From assembly GCA_946481585.1 (NCBI GenBank), contig CAMLOF010000015.1, positions 1 through 22,224 of the forward strand: DNA of 22,224 nt, read 5' to 3'. Numbering within the stretch: position 1 is the stretch's first letter; every line of letters begins with the position of its first letter. Origin of the DNA: an uncultured Macromonas sp. (GTDB taxonomy: Bacteria > Pseudomonadota > Gammaproteobacteria > Burkholderiales > Burkholderiaceae). Under the pieces are notes generated by a model. That model searched no databases, was not told where the DNA came from, and was given only the letters and a program-made list of their open reading frames with translations. Below are positions 15,137 to 22,223 of the stretch, piece after piece. The translations under genes were made by a program, and so were the position numbers.

Positions 15137-18100
15137 ATGCATCTATTGTCCACGCGGCCAGGCGGTTTCGTCGAAGACGGCGGGCAGGGCGTCGTGCGTG
15201 TTGAGCAGTCGCCAGGTGACATCGTGGTGTTGAGCGCGGCTGACACCACCTTGTCTTTGCTGGCCGACGCCGCTGCTGGATTGCCAGAGGCATTTCCAAA
15301 GGTGCGGCTGGCCAACCTGATGTGGCTGCGCCAGCCCGCGTCCACCGATTTCTACGTGGACGACGTGTTGCGCCACGCCAAGGTGGTGGTGGTTGATCAC
15401 CTGGGCAGCCCGAGCGACTGGGCGTATCTGGTGGAGCAACTGATGTCTCTGGCCGCACGGCAGGGGCAGTGGCTGGCGCTGTTTTCGGGCGACAACGTGG
15501 AAGACCCCCAGTTGTTGCTGCGCAGTACCGCTCCCGTGGAGGATTGCCGCCAGCTATGGCGCTGCCTGCGCGAGGGCGGGCGTGCCAATGCCTCTGCGTT
15601 CTTCTCACTCATCGGCCATGCGGTGTTCGGTATGGGGCAACGCCCGCCGCCGCCTCAACCGCTGCCACCGGTCATGCGTTACAGCCCTGCGGCGCCTTCG
15701 CGCTGGGTGCCCGGTGCGCCAGTGGCCTTGCTGGTTTTTTACCGCGCCCACGTGCAAGCCGGGAACACCGCGGTGTTCGACGTGGTGATGGCCGCGTTGG
15801 CGCAACGGGGGCTCAATACGCTGGCCGTTGGCGTGGATTCGTTGAAGAACCCAGACAGTCTGGCGGCCTTGCAAGGCCTGGCGGCAGAACACGGGGTGGG
15901 CGTGGTGCTGAACGCCACCAGCTTTGCCGTGGCTTCACTGGACGGTGGTGACAGCGATGGGGCACAGGCGTTGGCAGAGCTGGCCGGTGATGCACCGGTC
16001 CTGCAACTCATCACCGCTGGCTGTTCGCAAGAACAATGGCAGGCCGATCCGCATGGCCTTGCGGCGCGTGACCTGGCCATGCAAGTGGTGTTGCCCGAGG
16101 TGGATGGCCGCATCTGCACGCGCGCCATCAGCTTCAAGGGGCTGGCCTGGCGCTGCGAGCGCACCGAGGTTGATGTGGTGCGCTACCAGCCCGAACCCGA
16201 ACGCATCGATTTCGTCGCGGAACTGGCCAGGCGCTGGTGTGCCTTGCGCGATCGTCCCCATGCCAGCAAGCGCGTGGCGCTCATCCTGGCCAACTACCCC
16301 AACGACGATGCCAGACTCGCCAACGGCGTGGGCCTGGACACCCCGGCTTCCACGGTGCGCATCTTGCAGGCCATGCAGGCGCAGGGGTACATCGTAGATA
16401 AGCTTCCAACAGATGGCGACGCGCTGATGGCAGCGTTGACACGAGGGGTTACCAACAACCTGGACGCCAATGACGACAGGCCTGCGGGCCAGAGCTTGTC
16501 GATGGTGGACTATTTGGCCGACTTTCATGCGCTGCCGCAGGAGAACCAGGACGCGGTATGCGGACTGTGGGGTTCGCCAGTGCAAGACCCGATGGTGCGC
16601 AGCGGGCGTTTCATGGTGCCTGGGTTGCGCTTGGGTCAGGTGTTTGTCGGCATCCAGCCCGCGCGTGGCCGCGACCTGGACCTGGTGGCCAGCTACCACG
16701 ACGCGGACCTGGTGCCCACGCATGCCTACCTGGCCTTCTACTTCTGGCTACGGCGGGTGTTTGCGGTGGACGCGGTGGTGCACGTCGGCAAGCACGGCAA
16801 CCTGGAGTGGCTGCCGGGCAAGAGCGTGGCGCTGGGCGCGGCGTGCTGGCCCGATGCTCTGCTGGGACCCTTGCCGCACCTGTACCCGTTCATCGTCAAC
16901 GACCCGGGCGAAGGCAGCCAGGCCAAGCGTCGCACGCAGGCGGTCATCATCGACCATTTGATGCCCGCGCTCACGCGGGCCGAGACCTATGGGCCGCTGC
17001 TCGACGTGGAGCGGCAGATGGACGAGTACTACGAAGCCCTGGCGCTCGACCCCAGGCGGGCAAAGCGGCTGCGTGAAACCATTCTGGAGCACGTTGTCCA
17101 GCACAGGCTGCACGAAGATCTGGGTTTCCAGGCGCCCACGGACGACACACAACGCGAACAGCTGCTTACCCGGCTGGATGCCTACCTGTGCGAGATCAAG
17201 GAGTCCCAGATTCGCGACGGCCTGCACGTGCTCGGGTGTTCGCCACAGGGGCGCCAGCGTACCGACACCCTGGTGGCGCTGGCGCGCTTTCCCAGTGGCA
17301 AGGCGGCGGAGCAGGGCGGCCTGCTGGCGGCCCTGGCGCAAGACTTGGGCCTGCATGGCTTCGACCCTCTGGCTGTGGAATGGGCCGAACCCTGGGCCGG
17401 CCCGCGCCCCGGAGCGCTGGCTTGCCTGAGCGATGCACCGTGGCGGCACGCTGGGCACACCCGCGAACGACTGGAGATGCTGGCCGCACAGTGGGTAGAG
17501 CGTTACCTTGTCGTCGATGAAACCGGTGACGGCCGCCAGGCGCTGCCGGACCCGCAGGCCTGGCCGCACACCGCACCCGTGATCCGCCGCATGCGCGAAG
17601 TGTTGGCGCCCCGGTTGGACGCCTGTGGCCCTGCCGAGGTTGAACAGCTGCTTCGCGGATTGGCGGGCCGCTTTGTGCCCCCAGGCCCCAGTGGGGCACC
17701 GTCGCGCGGGCGGCCCGACGTGCTGCCCACCGGGCGCAACTTCTATTCGGTGGATACGCGCGCCGTGCCCACGCCCACCGCCTATGCCATGGGCCTGCTG
17801 GCCGCGCAGCGGGTCATCGAGCGGCATCTGCAGGACCAGGGCGCTTATCCCGATGCGGTTGGCCTGTCCGTTTGGGGCACCAGCACCATGCGCACGGGCG
17901 GCGAAGACATCGCGCAGGCCTTTGCCCTGCTGGGTGTGCGGCCCAAGTGGGCGGCGGGCAGCAACCGTGTGGTGGACATCGAGGTGCTGCCCATGGCGAT
18001 GAGCAACCGGCCGCGCATCGACGTGACCTTGCGCGTGTCTGGGTTCTTCCGCGATGCCTTCCCGAACGTCATCGACCTGTTCGACGCCGCTGTGCGCGCG

Positions 18101-18943
18101 GTGGCCGCCATTTCTGAGGAGGATGAGCCTGACGATGTCAACCCCATCCGTGCCAGGGTGCGGCGTGAAGCAGAGCAGGCCCAGGCGGAGGGCATGGCCC
18201 CTGGCCAGGCGCAGCGCCAGGCCACCTGGCGCGTTTTCGGCCCGCGGCTGGGTGGCTACGGCGCGGGCTTGCAGGAATTGATAGCCAGCGGCCGGTGGTC
18301 CGACACCGGAGACCTTGCACAGGCTTATCTGCGCGCCGGCGCCTTCGCCTACGGGCAGGACGCCCATGGGCAGGCAGCACGTGACACTTTCGAGCGGCGG
18401 CTGGCAGGTGTCGACGCGGTGCTGCACAACCAGGACAACCGCGAGCACGACATCCTCGATTCCGACGACTACTACCAGTTCCAGGGCGGCATGGCAGCTG
18501 CCGTGCAACACCTCACCGGCGCGCCCGCGGTGCTCTACCACGGCGATCTGAGTGTGCCTGGCGCGCCCCGTATCCGCACCCTTGGCGAAGAGGTGGCGCG
18601 CGTGGTGCGTTCGCGTGCCGTGAATCCCAAGTGGCTCGATGGCGTCAAGCGCCATGGCTACAAGGGGGCGTTCGAGGTAGCCGCGACGGTGGACTACCTG
18701 TTCGCCTTCGATGCCACGGCGGGTGTCGTGGCCGACCACCACTACGCCATGGTTGCTGATGCCTACGTGCACGACCCTGGCATCCGGGCTTTTTTGCAAC
18801 AACACAATCCACTGGCCTTGCGCAGCATCGGCGAGCGTTTGCTAGAGGCCATGCAGCGGGGGCTGTGGCAGGAGCCCGGTGATCACCGGGAACGGATCGA
18901 ACAACATCTGCTCGCGCTGGAGCATCGACTGGAGGAGCCTTGA
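15137..18943 (+). CDS. cobN: Cobaltochelatase large subunit CobN
   Basis: CobN binds hydrogenobyrinic acid a,c-diamide and cobalt and carries out ATP-dependent metal insertion with an AAA+/VWA motor pair. At 1268 aa it is the usual full length for CobN. Family hallmarks are VHVGKHGNLEWLPGKSVAL (His549, His553), FIVNDPGEGSQAKRR, and GRNFYSVDTRAVPTPTAYAMG. SVWGTSTMRTGGEDIAQAFALLG, LRVSGFFRDAFPN and a late HDILDSDDYYQFQGGMAA follow. Its ATG has AGGAAA just upstream, 11 bp after cobW. The gene is followed by an intrinsic terminator, so it probably ends the cobL-cobN transcript. A long antisense open frame inside it is a codon-bias artefact. Confidence 0.96.
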   Translation: MHLLSTRPGGFVEDGGQGVVRVEQSPGDIVVLSAADTTLSLLADAAAGLPEAFPKVRLANLMWLRQPASTDFYVDDVLRHAKVVVVDHLGSPSDWAYLVEQLMSLAARQGQWLALFSGDNVEDPQLLLRSTAPVEDCRQLWRCLREGGRANASAFFSLIGHAVFGMGQRPPPPQPLPPVMRYSPAAPSRWVPGAPVALLVFYRAHVQAGNTAVFDVVMAALAQRGLNTLAVGVDSLKNPDSLAALQGLAAEHGVGVVLNATSFAVASLDGGDSDGAQALAELAGDAPVLQLITAGCSQEQWQADPHGLAARDLAMQVVLPEVDGRICTRAISFKGLAWRCERTEVDVVRYQPEPERIDFVAELARRWCALRDRPHASKRVALILANYPNDDARLANGVGLDTPASTVRILQAMQAQGYIVDKLPTDGDALMAALTRGVTNNLDANDDRPAGQSLSMVDYLADFHALPQENQDAVCGLWGSPVQDPMVRSGRFMVPGLRLGQVFVGIQPARGRDLDLVASYHDADLVPTHAYLAFYFWLRRVFAVDAVVHVGKHGNLEWLPGKSVALGAACWPDALLGPLPHLYPFIVNDPGEGSQAKRRTQAVIIDHLMPALTRAETYGPLLDVERQMDEYYEALALDPRRAKRLRETILEHVVQHRLHEDLGFQAPTDDTQREQLLTRLDAYLCEIKESQIRDGLHVLGCSPQGRQRTDTLVALARFPSGKAAEQGGLLAALAQDLGLHGFDPLAVEWAEPWAGPRPGALACLSDAPWRHAGHTRERLEMLAAQWVERYLVVDETGDGRQALPDPQAWPHTAPVIRRMREVLAPRLDACGPAEVEQLLRGLAGRFVPPGPSGAPSRGRPDVLPTGRNFYSVDTRAVPTPTAYAMGLLAAQRVIERHLQDQGAYPDAVGLSVWGTSTMRTGGEDIAQAFALLGVRPKWAAGSNRVVDIEVLPMAMSNRPRIDVTLRVSGFFRDAFPNVIDLFDAAVRAVAAISEEDEPDDVNPIRARVRREAEQAQAEGMAPGQAQRQATWRVFGPRLGGYGAGLQELIASGRWSDTGDLAQAYLRAGAFAYGQDAHGQAARDTFERRLAGVDAVLHNQDNREHDILDSDDYYQFQGGMAAAVQHLTGAPAVLYHGDLSVPGAPRIRTLGEEVARVVRSRAVNPKWLDGVKRHGYKGAFEVAATVDYLFAFDATAGVVADHHYAMVADAYVHDPGIRAFLQQHNPLALRSIGERLLEAMQRGLWQEPGDHRERIEQHLLALEHRLEEP

Positions 18944-18969
18944 GGCACCTCTGCCCATTTTTCCGTGAT

Positions 18970-18992
18970 GCCGATCATCAATCGGCTTTTTT
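18970..18992 (+). terminator. Rho-independent terminator after cobN
   Basis: GCCGAT (18970-18975) and ATCGGC (18981-18986) form a perfect 6-bp stem with a 5-nt loop, followed directly by six T residues (18987-18992). The hairpin lies 27 bp after the cobN stop and about 25 bp before the cbtB start. It could end the cobN transcript completely or reduce read-through into cbtB. It is the only clear intrinsic terminator I found in the window. Confidence 0.75.
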
Positions 18993-19017
18993 GTCAAACC
19001 AACCCAAGGAGTTCATC

Positions 19018-19203
19018 ATGACCCAGTTCAACACTTCCAACCCGGCGGTTCCTGCCACGCGCGGTGCAGGCCTTTGGGGTAGCCTGTTCGCAGCGAGCGC
19101 TCTTGGCCTGATGTTGATGTATGGCGTAGCGTTCGCGCACAGCCCGTTGGCCCACAACGCCGCGCACGACGTTCGCCACGTCACCGTCAAGCCCTGCCAC
19201 TGA
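19018..19203 (+). CDS. cbtB: CbtB, small histidine-rich cobalt transporter subunit
   Basis: This 61-aa protein matches the CbtB family, the small partner of CbtA in a predicted, B12-regulated cobalt importer. One membrane helix spans about residues 19-40. It is followed by the conserved FAHSPLAHN segment and a tail with His41, 46, 50, 54 and 61 plus Cys60, likely metal ligands outside the membrane. AAGGAG (19006-19011) lies 6 nt before ATG 19018. It is the first gene after the terminator and leads the cbtBA-chelatase-motor unit. The genes of this family are often preceded by a cobalamin riboswitch, but the 74-bp gap here is too short and shows no B12 box. Confidence 0.88.
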   Translation: MTQFNTSNPAVPATRGAGLWGSLFAASALGLMLMYGVAFAHSPLAHNAAHDVRHVTVKPCH

Positions 19204-19239
19204 CGTGCGCCGTCATCACCCATATCCAGGAGCCGACAT

Positions 19240-20034
19240 ATGAGACTCTTCCAAGCCTTGTTTTGGGCGGCACTGGCCGTCGCCGTGGTGGTAGGTAGTG
19301 CGCATACTGCGTTGATGCAGTGGTGGGCAACCCCCATCATCCTGCAGGCCGAGACCTTTGAAGACCAGAAGACCATCACGGGCACTGTGACCGAAGGTAA
19401 TCATGCCCACGATCGCGCGACGTCAGAGCCGCATACCCATGTGGTGGCGGCTGAAGGCGGAGAGGGCGGTTGGGTACCCCAGGACGGGGCCGAACGCACG
19501 TTCTGGACCTGGGCCGCCACAGTGCTGCATGCGTTGGCGATGGCCCTGCTGGGTTTGGTGGCGTTGAGTGTGCGGACCCACCTGCGCGGGCCAGCTTCGT
19601 CACGGCTGTTCGCCGCGTTGGGGCTGGCTACGGCGGGCTACATCAGCTTGCACCTGTGGCCTTCGTTGGGGCTGCATGCCGAGATTCCCGGTATGGACGC
19701 CGCTTACCTGGAGGGGCGGCAGGCTTGGTGGGTGTTGGCCGTTGCCAGTGCGTCGGCGGCATGTGGAGCTATTGCGCTGGGGCGCAGCGCATGGCGATGG
19801 GCGGCTGCGGCAGCCCTGCTGGCGTTGCCGTTCGCGGTGGGGGCCCCCCAGCTGGCGGGCGATCCCCTTGCCGGTTTCAGCGGGCAGGCACAGACTGCCC
19901 TGCGCACGTTGGGTGCTGATTTTGTGCGTGTCACGCACATGCTGGCCGTGGTGTTCTGGCTAGGGTTGGGTGCGGCATGTGCCTGGGCTTTCCAGCGCTG
20001 GGTGCAGCCAGTGCTGGCTACTTCCATCCGTTGA
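19240..20034 (+). CDS. cbtA: CbtA, membrane subunit of predicted cobalt transporter
   Basis: This 264-aa membrane protein matches CbtA. Predicted helices lie at about residues 4-24, 90-111, 122-140, 162-182, 184-203 and 232-252. A loop after the first helix carries His55, His57, His65 and His67 (NHAHD and PHTH), suitable for capturing Co2+. The segment YISLHLWPSLGLHAEIPGMD is typical of the family. AGGAG (19228-19232) is a strong ribosome binding site 7 nt before ATG 19240. With CbtB it would bring cobalt into the cytoplasm next to the CobN chelatase. Transport by CbtAB is a comparative-genomics prediction in the literature I know, not shown by this sequence. Confidence 0.88.
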   Translation: MRLFQALFWAALAVAVVVGSAHTALMQWWATPIILQAETFEDQKTITGTVTEGNHAHDRATSEPHTHVVAAEGGEGGWVPQDGAERTFWTWAATVLHALAMALLGLVALSVRTHLRGPASSRLFAALGLATAGYISLHLWPSLGLHAEIPGMDAAYLEGRQAWWVLAVASASAACGAIALGRSAWRWAAAAALLALPFAVGAPQLAGDPLAGFSGQAQTALRTLGADFVRVTHMLAVVFWLGLGAACAWAFQRWVQPVLATSIR

Positions 20035-20044
20035 TCGCACCAGC

Positions 20045-21088
20045 ATGACTGTTCCCGTTTTTCCCTTCAACGCGCTGGTAGGGCAGGCGCGGTTGCGGCA
20101 GGCCCTGTTGCTGGCGGCTGTGGACGAGCGCATCGGCGGCGTGCTCATCAGTGGGCCGCGCGGAAACGCCAAGTCCACTGCAGCTCGCGCGCTGTCAGGC
20201 TTGTTACCTGGTGCCCCCTTCGTCAATTTGCCGCTGGCGGCCAGTTTGGAGCAACTCGTGGGCACGCTGAGCCTGGAGGACGCCCTGCGCGACGGAGAAG
20301 TGCGGCTGGCCCCAGGGCTGGTGGCACGTGCCCATGGCGGTGTGCTCTACGTGGATGAAGTCAACCTCCTGCCCGATGCGTTGGTGGATGCGTTGCTCGA
20401 CGTGGCCGCCAGTGGAACGAATACGGTGGAGCGTGATGGTATTTCCCGTCAACATGCCGCCCGCTTCGTTCTGGTGGGTACCATGAACCCTGAGGAAGGG
20501 GACTTGCGCCCGCAATTGCTGGATCGCTTTGGCCTGTTCGTTTCCCTGGACAATCCGGGCGATGCCGCGCAACGCCAAGCCATCGTGCGCGCCCGATTGG
20601 CTTTCGATCATGACCCGGACACCGTGTTCAGGGCACATGAGGCAGAGCAGACCCGTCTTCAGACTCGCGTCGCGGCGGCGCGCGAGATGCTGTCCCGTCT
20701 GTCTTGGCATGATGACGTGCTTCAGCGTGCCGCAGACTTGGCATTGGCGGCTGGTGTAGATGGCGTGCGGGCCGACTTGGTGATGTTGCGTGCAGCCCGC
20801 GCGCAAGCGGCGCTGGAAGGGCGTGATCGCATCTGCGTGGAACACGTGGACGCTGTGGCCGAGTTTGCATTGGCGCACCGCCGTGGCGGTGACGGTCATA
20901 CTGACAACGCCAGACCGCCCGTGGGGGGGGCGCACGGAAACGAAGGGCCACACTCCCCTCAGTCGCGGTCTGCAAATGCCCCTTCTGCACATGCCGAACC
21001 AGAGGGCGACTGGGGTGCGCTGCCGCCGCAACCGCAAGCCTTGGCGCGCGTGCGATCCGCAGGGGCACTCATCCCAAAAAAAGCGTGA
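20045..21088 (+). CDS. chlI: ChlI-like AAA+ ATPase, small subunit of CobN chelatase
   Basis: This 347-aa protein is an AAA+ ATPase of the magnesium-chelatase I type. It has FPFNALVGQARLRQAL at the start, Walker A GPRGNAKST (37-45; the AKST ending is normal in CobN-linked members), and Walker B VLYVDE (100-105). Sensor-1 is GTMNPEEGDLRPQ (Asn148) and the Arg finger region is LLDRFGL (Arg161). A helical lid extends to about residue 285, then a Pro/Gly/His-rich linker. That linker is unusual for a small subunit and looks like the AAA-VWA linker of ChlD. Codons 345-346 lie in an A7 run immediately before the stop, and a -1 slip there enters the VWA frame. The gene may thus encode both a 347-aa I subunit and the N-terminal half of a 580-aa D subunit. 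No CobS/CobT genes are present. Confidence 0.9.
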   Translation: MTVPVFPFNALVGQARLRQALLLAAVDERIGGVLISGPRGNAKSTAARALSGLLPGAPFVNLPLAASLEQLVGTLSLEDALRDGEVRLAPGLVARAHGGVLYVDEVNLLPDALVDALLDVAASGTNTVERDGISRQHAARFVLVGTMNPEEGDLRPQLLDRFGLFVSLDNPGDAAQRQAIVRARLAFDHDPDTVFRAHEAEQTRLQTRVAAAREMLSRLSWHDDVLQRAADLALAAGVDGVRADLVMLRAARAQAALEGRDRICVEHVDAVAEFALAHRRGGDGHTDNARPPVGGAHGNEGPHSPQSRSANAPSAHAEPEGDWGALPPQPQALARVRSAGALIPKKA

Positions 21089-21136
21089 GCCACCCCGGCC
21101 CGCGCGCACCCACGGTGTCCAGCGGCTGGCGGTGGC
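21061..21136 (+). other. Putative programmed -1 ribosomal frameshift signal joining chlI-like and chlD-like frames
   Basis: AGGGG (21061-21065) resembles a Shine-Dalgarno and lies 10 nt before A7 (21076-21082). In the zero frame this run reads CCA AAA AAA, so A AAA AAA is a canonical X XXY YYZ slippery heptamer. GCG and the zero-frame TGA (21086-21088) follow. A stem starts 6 nt after the heptamer. GCCACC (21089-21094) pairs with GGTGGC (21131-21136). CCGGCC (21095-21100) pairs with GGCTGG (21124-21129), including one G-U, and C21130 is bulged. That gives 12 pairs. The loop contains a small CACC/GGTG hairpin. After a -1 slip, codons run AGC GTG AGC into the VWA frame. The layout matches the E. 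coli dnaX signal. Confidence 0.75.
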
Positions 21137-21786
21137 AGTCTCCTCCGTTGGGGCCGCGACCGGTCCTGCCGGGCCGGGTTCAACCTGTGGCCCGCGTGGG
21201 TAGCCTCTTGGGCCAACGCGTTGACTGGGTGCGAACCCTCGCGGCCAAAGGCCCGGGGCGGCTGCGGCAGGAGCACGTTCGCCACCAGCCGCTGAACGTG
21301 CGGGTGCCCACATTGCATGTCATTGCTTTGGATACGTCTGGCTCCATGCGTTCGCGGGGCCGCCTGGCATGGGCCAAGGGGTATGCCGCGAGCCTGATTC
21401 AAGAGGCCGCGCGTCATGGTGATCATGTGGCCTTGCTGTGCTTTGGCGGGCGGGGGGTGGAGCTGTTGCTTCCCCCGGGGCCAGCGCGCACGGCAGGCGT
21501 GGTGCGTGTGCGACCCCTGGGCGGCGGCGGCGGTACGCCGCTGTCGGTCTGCGTGTGCGAGGCCGACCGCCTGCTGCAGAGCATCAGGCGCAGTCAGAAA
21601 CCATTCACCAGGGCTTGTTTGTGGCTGCTCACAGACGGTCGCACGCTTGACAGCCCCCCGGCGCCCAAGGCGGTCGATCAAGTCATCGTCGTTGACTTCG
21701 ATGACCCGAGGCTGCCGATTGGCCGGTGCGCAAGTTGGGCCAAGCAGTGGCGGGCCGAATACCGTCTGGGCCCACAAGGTACCTGA
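21085..21786 (+). CDS. chlD: ChlD-like VWA-domain part of the cobalt chelatase medium subunit
   Basis: This frame encodes the integrin-I/VWA domain of a ChlD-type subunit with a complete MIDAS site: DTSGS (Asp83, Ser85, Ser87), Thr151 in GGGGTPL and Asp184 in LTDGR. Residues 1-75 resemble the basic linker before the VWA domain in ChlD. Read alone from GTG 21085 (GTGA overlap with the upstream stop), the protein has 233 aa and lacks the AAA+ domain that medium subunits normally carry. No ribosome binding site lies at proper distance; the nearest AGGGG is 19 nt away. It is therefore better explained as the C-terminal part of a 580-aa AAA+-VWA protein made by -1 frameshifting. Stand-alone expression by termination-reinitiation is the alternative. 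Confidence 0.88.
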   Translation: MSHPGPRAPTVSSGWRWQSPPLGPRPVLPGRVQPVARVGSLLGQRVDWVRTLAAKGPGRLRQEHVRHQPLNVRVPTLHVIALDTSGSMRSRGRLAWAKGYAASLIQEAARHGDHVALLCFGGRGVELLLPPGPARTAGVVRVRPLGGGGGTPLSVCVCEADRLLQSIRRSQKPFTRACLWLLTDGRTLDSPPAPKAVDQVIVVDFDDPRLPIGRCASWAKQWRAEYRLGPQGT

Positions 21787-21812
21787 ACTTTCCAAAGTAT
21801 GAAAACGCTAAC

Positions 21813-22223
21813 ATGACGCATTTCACATCCTCCCCTATCACCGAAGTGATTGTTTGCACCACCTGTCGCCCTCCTGGGGTTTCCCGGGACGAACCTGCGG
21901 CTGGCGAGATGTTGTTCGAGGCTGTGCAAACTGCCCAGAGTACGGACGTCACCGGCCAGTGGGGCCGCGTGCGGGTCCGTGGGATGGCATGCTTGAACAG
22001 TTGCTCGCGAGCCTGCACCGTGGCGTTCCAGGCGCATGGGAAGCACAGTTATCTGTTCGGTGATCTGACGCCTGGGGCGGGGCTTGCCGAACAGGTTTTG
22101 GCCTGCGCGCGCATGCATGCTGATGCCTCGGACGGAACGCTTGTGAGGAATGAGCGGCCTGAGGGCTTGCGCAACGGCATTCTGGCCAAGCTGCCGCCTC
22201 CACTGGAGCCCGCACTGCCGTGA
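21813..22223 (+). CDS. DUF1636 cysteine-rich metal-binding protein
   Basis: This 136-aa protein matches DUF1636, a thioredoxin-like-ferredoxin-type family often found beside cobalamin genes. Cysteines occur as C15-X2-C18 (VCTTCRPPG) and C60-X3-C64-X3-C68 (MACLNSCSRACTVAF), followed by the conserved HSYLFGDLTPG segment and an ERPEGLRNGILAKLPP tail. The five cysteines suggest a bound metal or a [2Fe-2S]-like cluster. Its biochemical role is unknown to me, with a part in cobalt handling only inferred from context. ATG 21813 lies 26 bp after the VWA stop with no clear Shine-Dalgarno. The preceding bases are AT-rich, and a 5-codon ATG frame (21799-21816) overlaps the start. The stop lies one base before the window end, and GTG 22220 could begin the next gene. 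Confidence 0.85.
   Translation: MTHFTSSPITEVIVCTTCRPPGVSRDEPAAGEMLFEAVQTAQSTDVTGQWGRVRVRGMACLNSCSRACTVAFQAHGKHSYLFGDLTPGAGLAEQVLACARMHADASDGTLVRNERPEGLRNGILAKLPPPLEPALP

Noticed and set aside
16748..18805. 685-codon open frame antisense to cobN
   Set aside because: Its translation is rich in His, Gly, Gln and Arg with no recognisable domain, and it is fully opposite the unmistakable CobN. It is the usual product of GC-rich third-position bias.
18944..19017. Possible cobalamin riboswitch before cbtB
   Set aside because: The gap is 74 bp and is explained by a simple terminator plus a ribosome binding site. No B12 box is visible.
21837..21850. Small perfect hairpin (5-bp stem, CGAA loop)
   Set aside because: It lies within the DUF1636 coding start, is not followed by T residues and is too short to call as a regulatory element.
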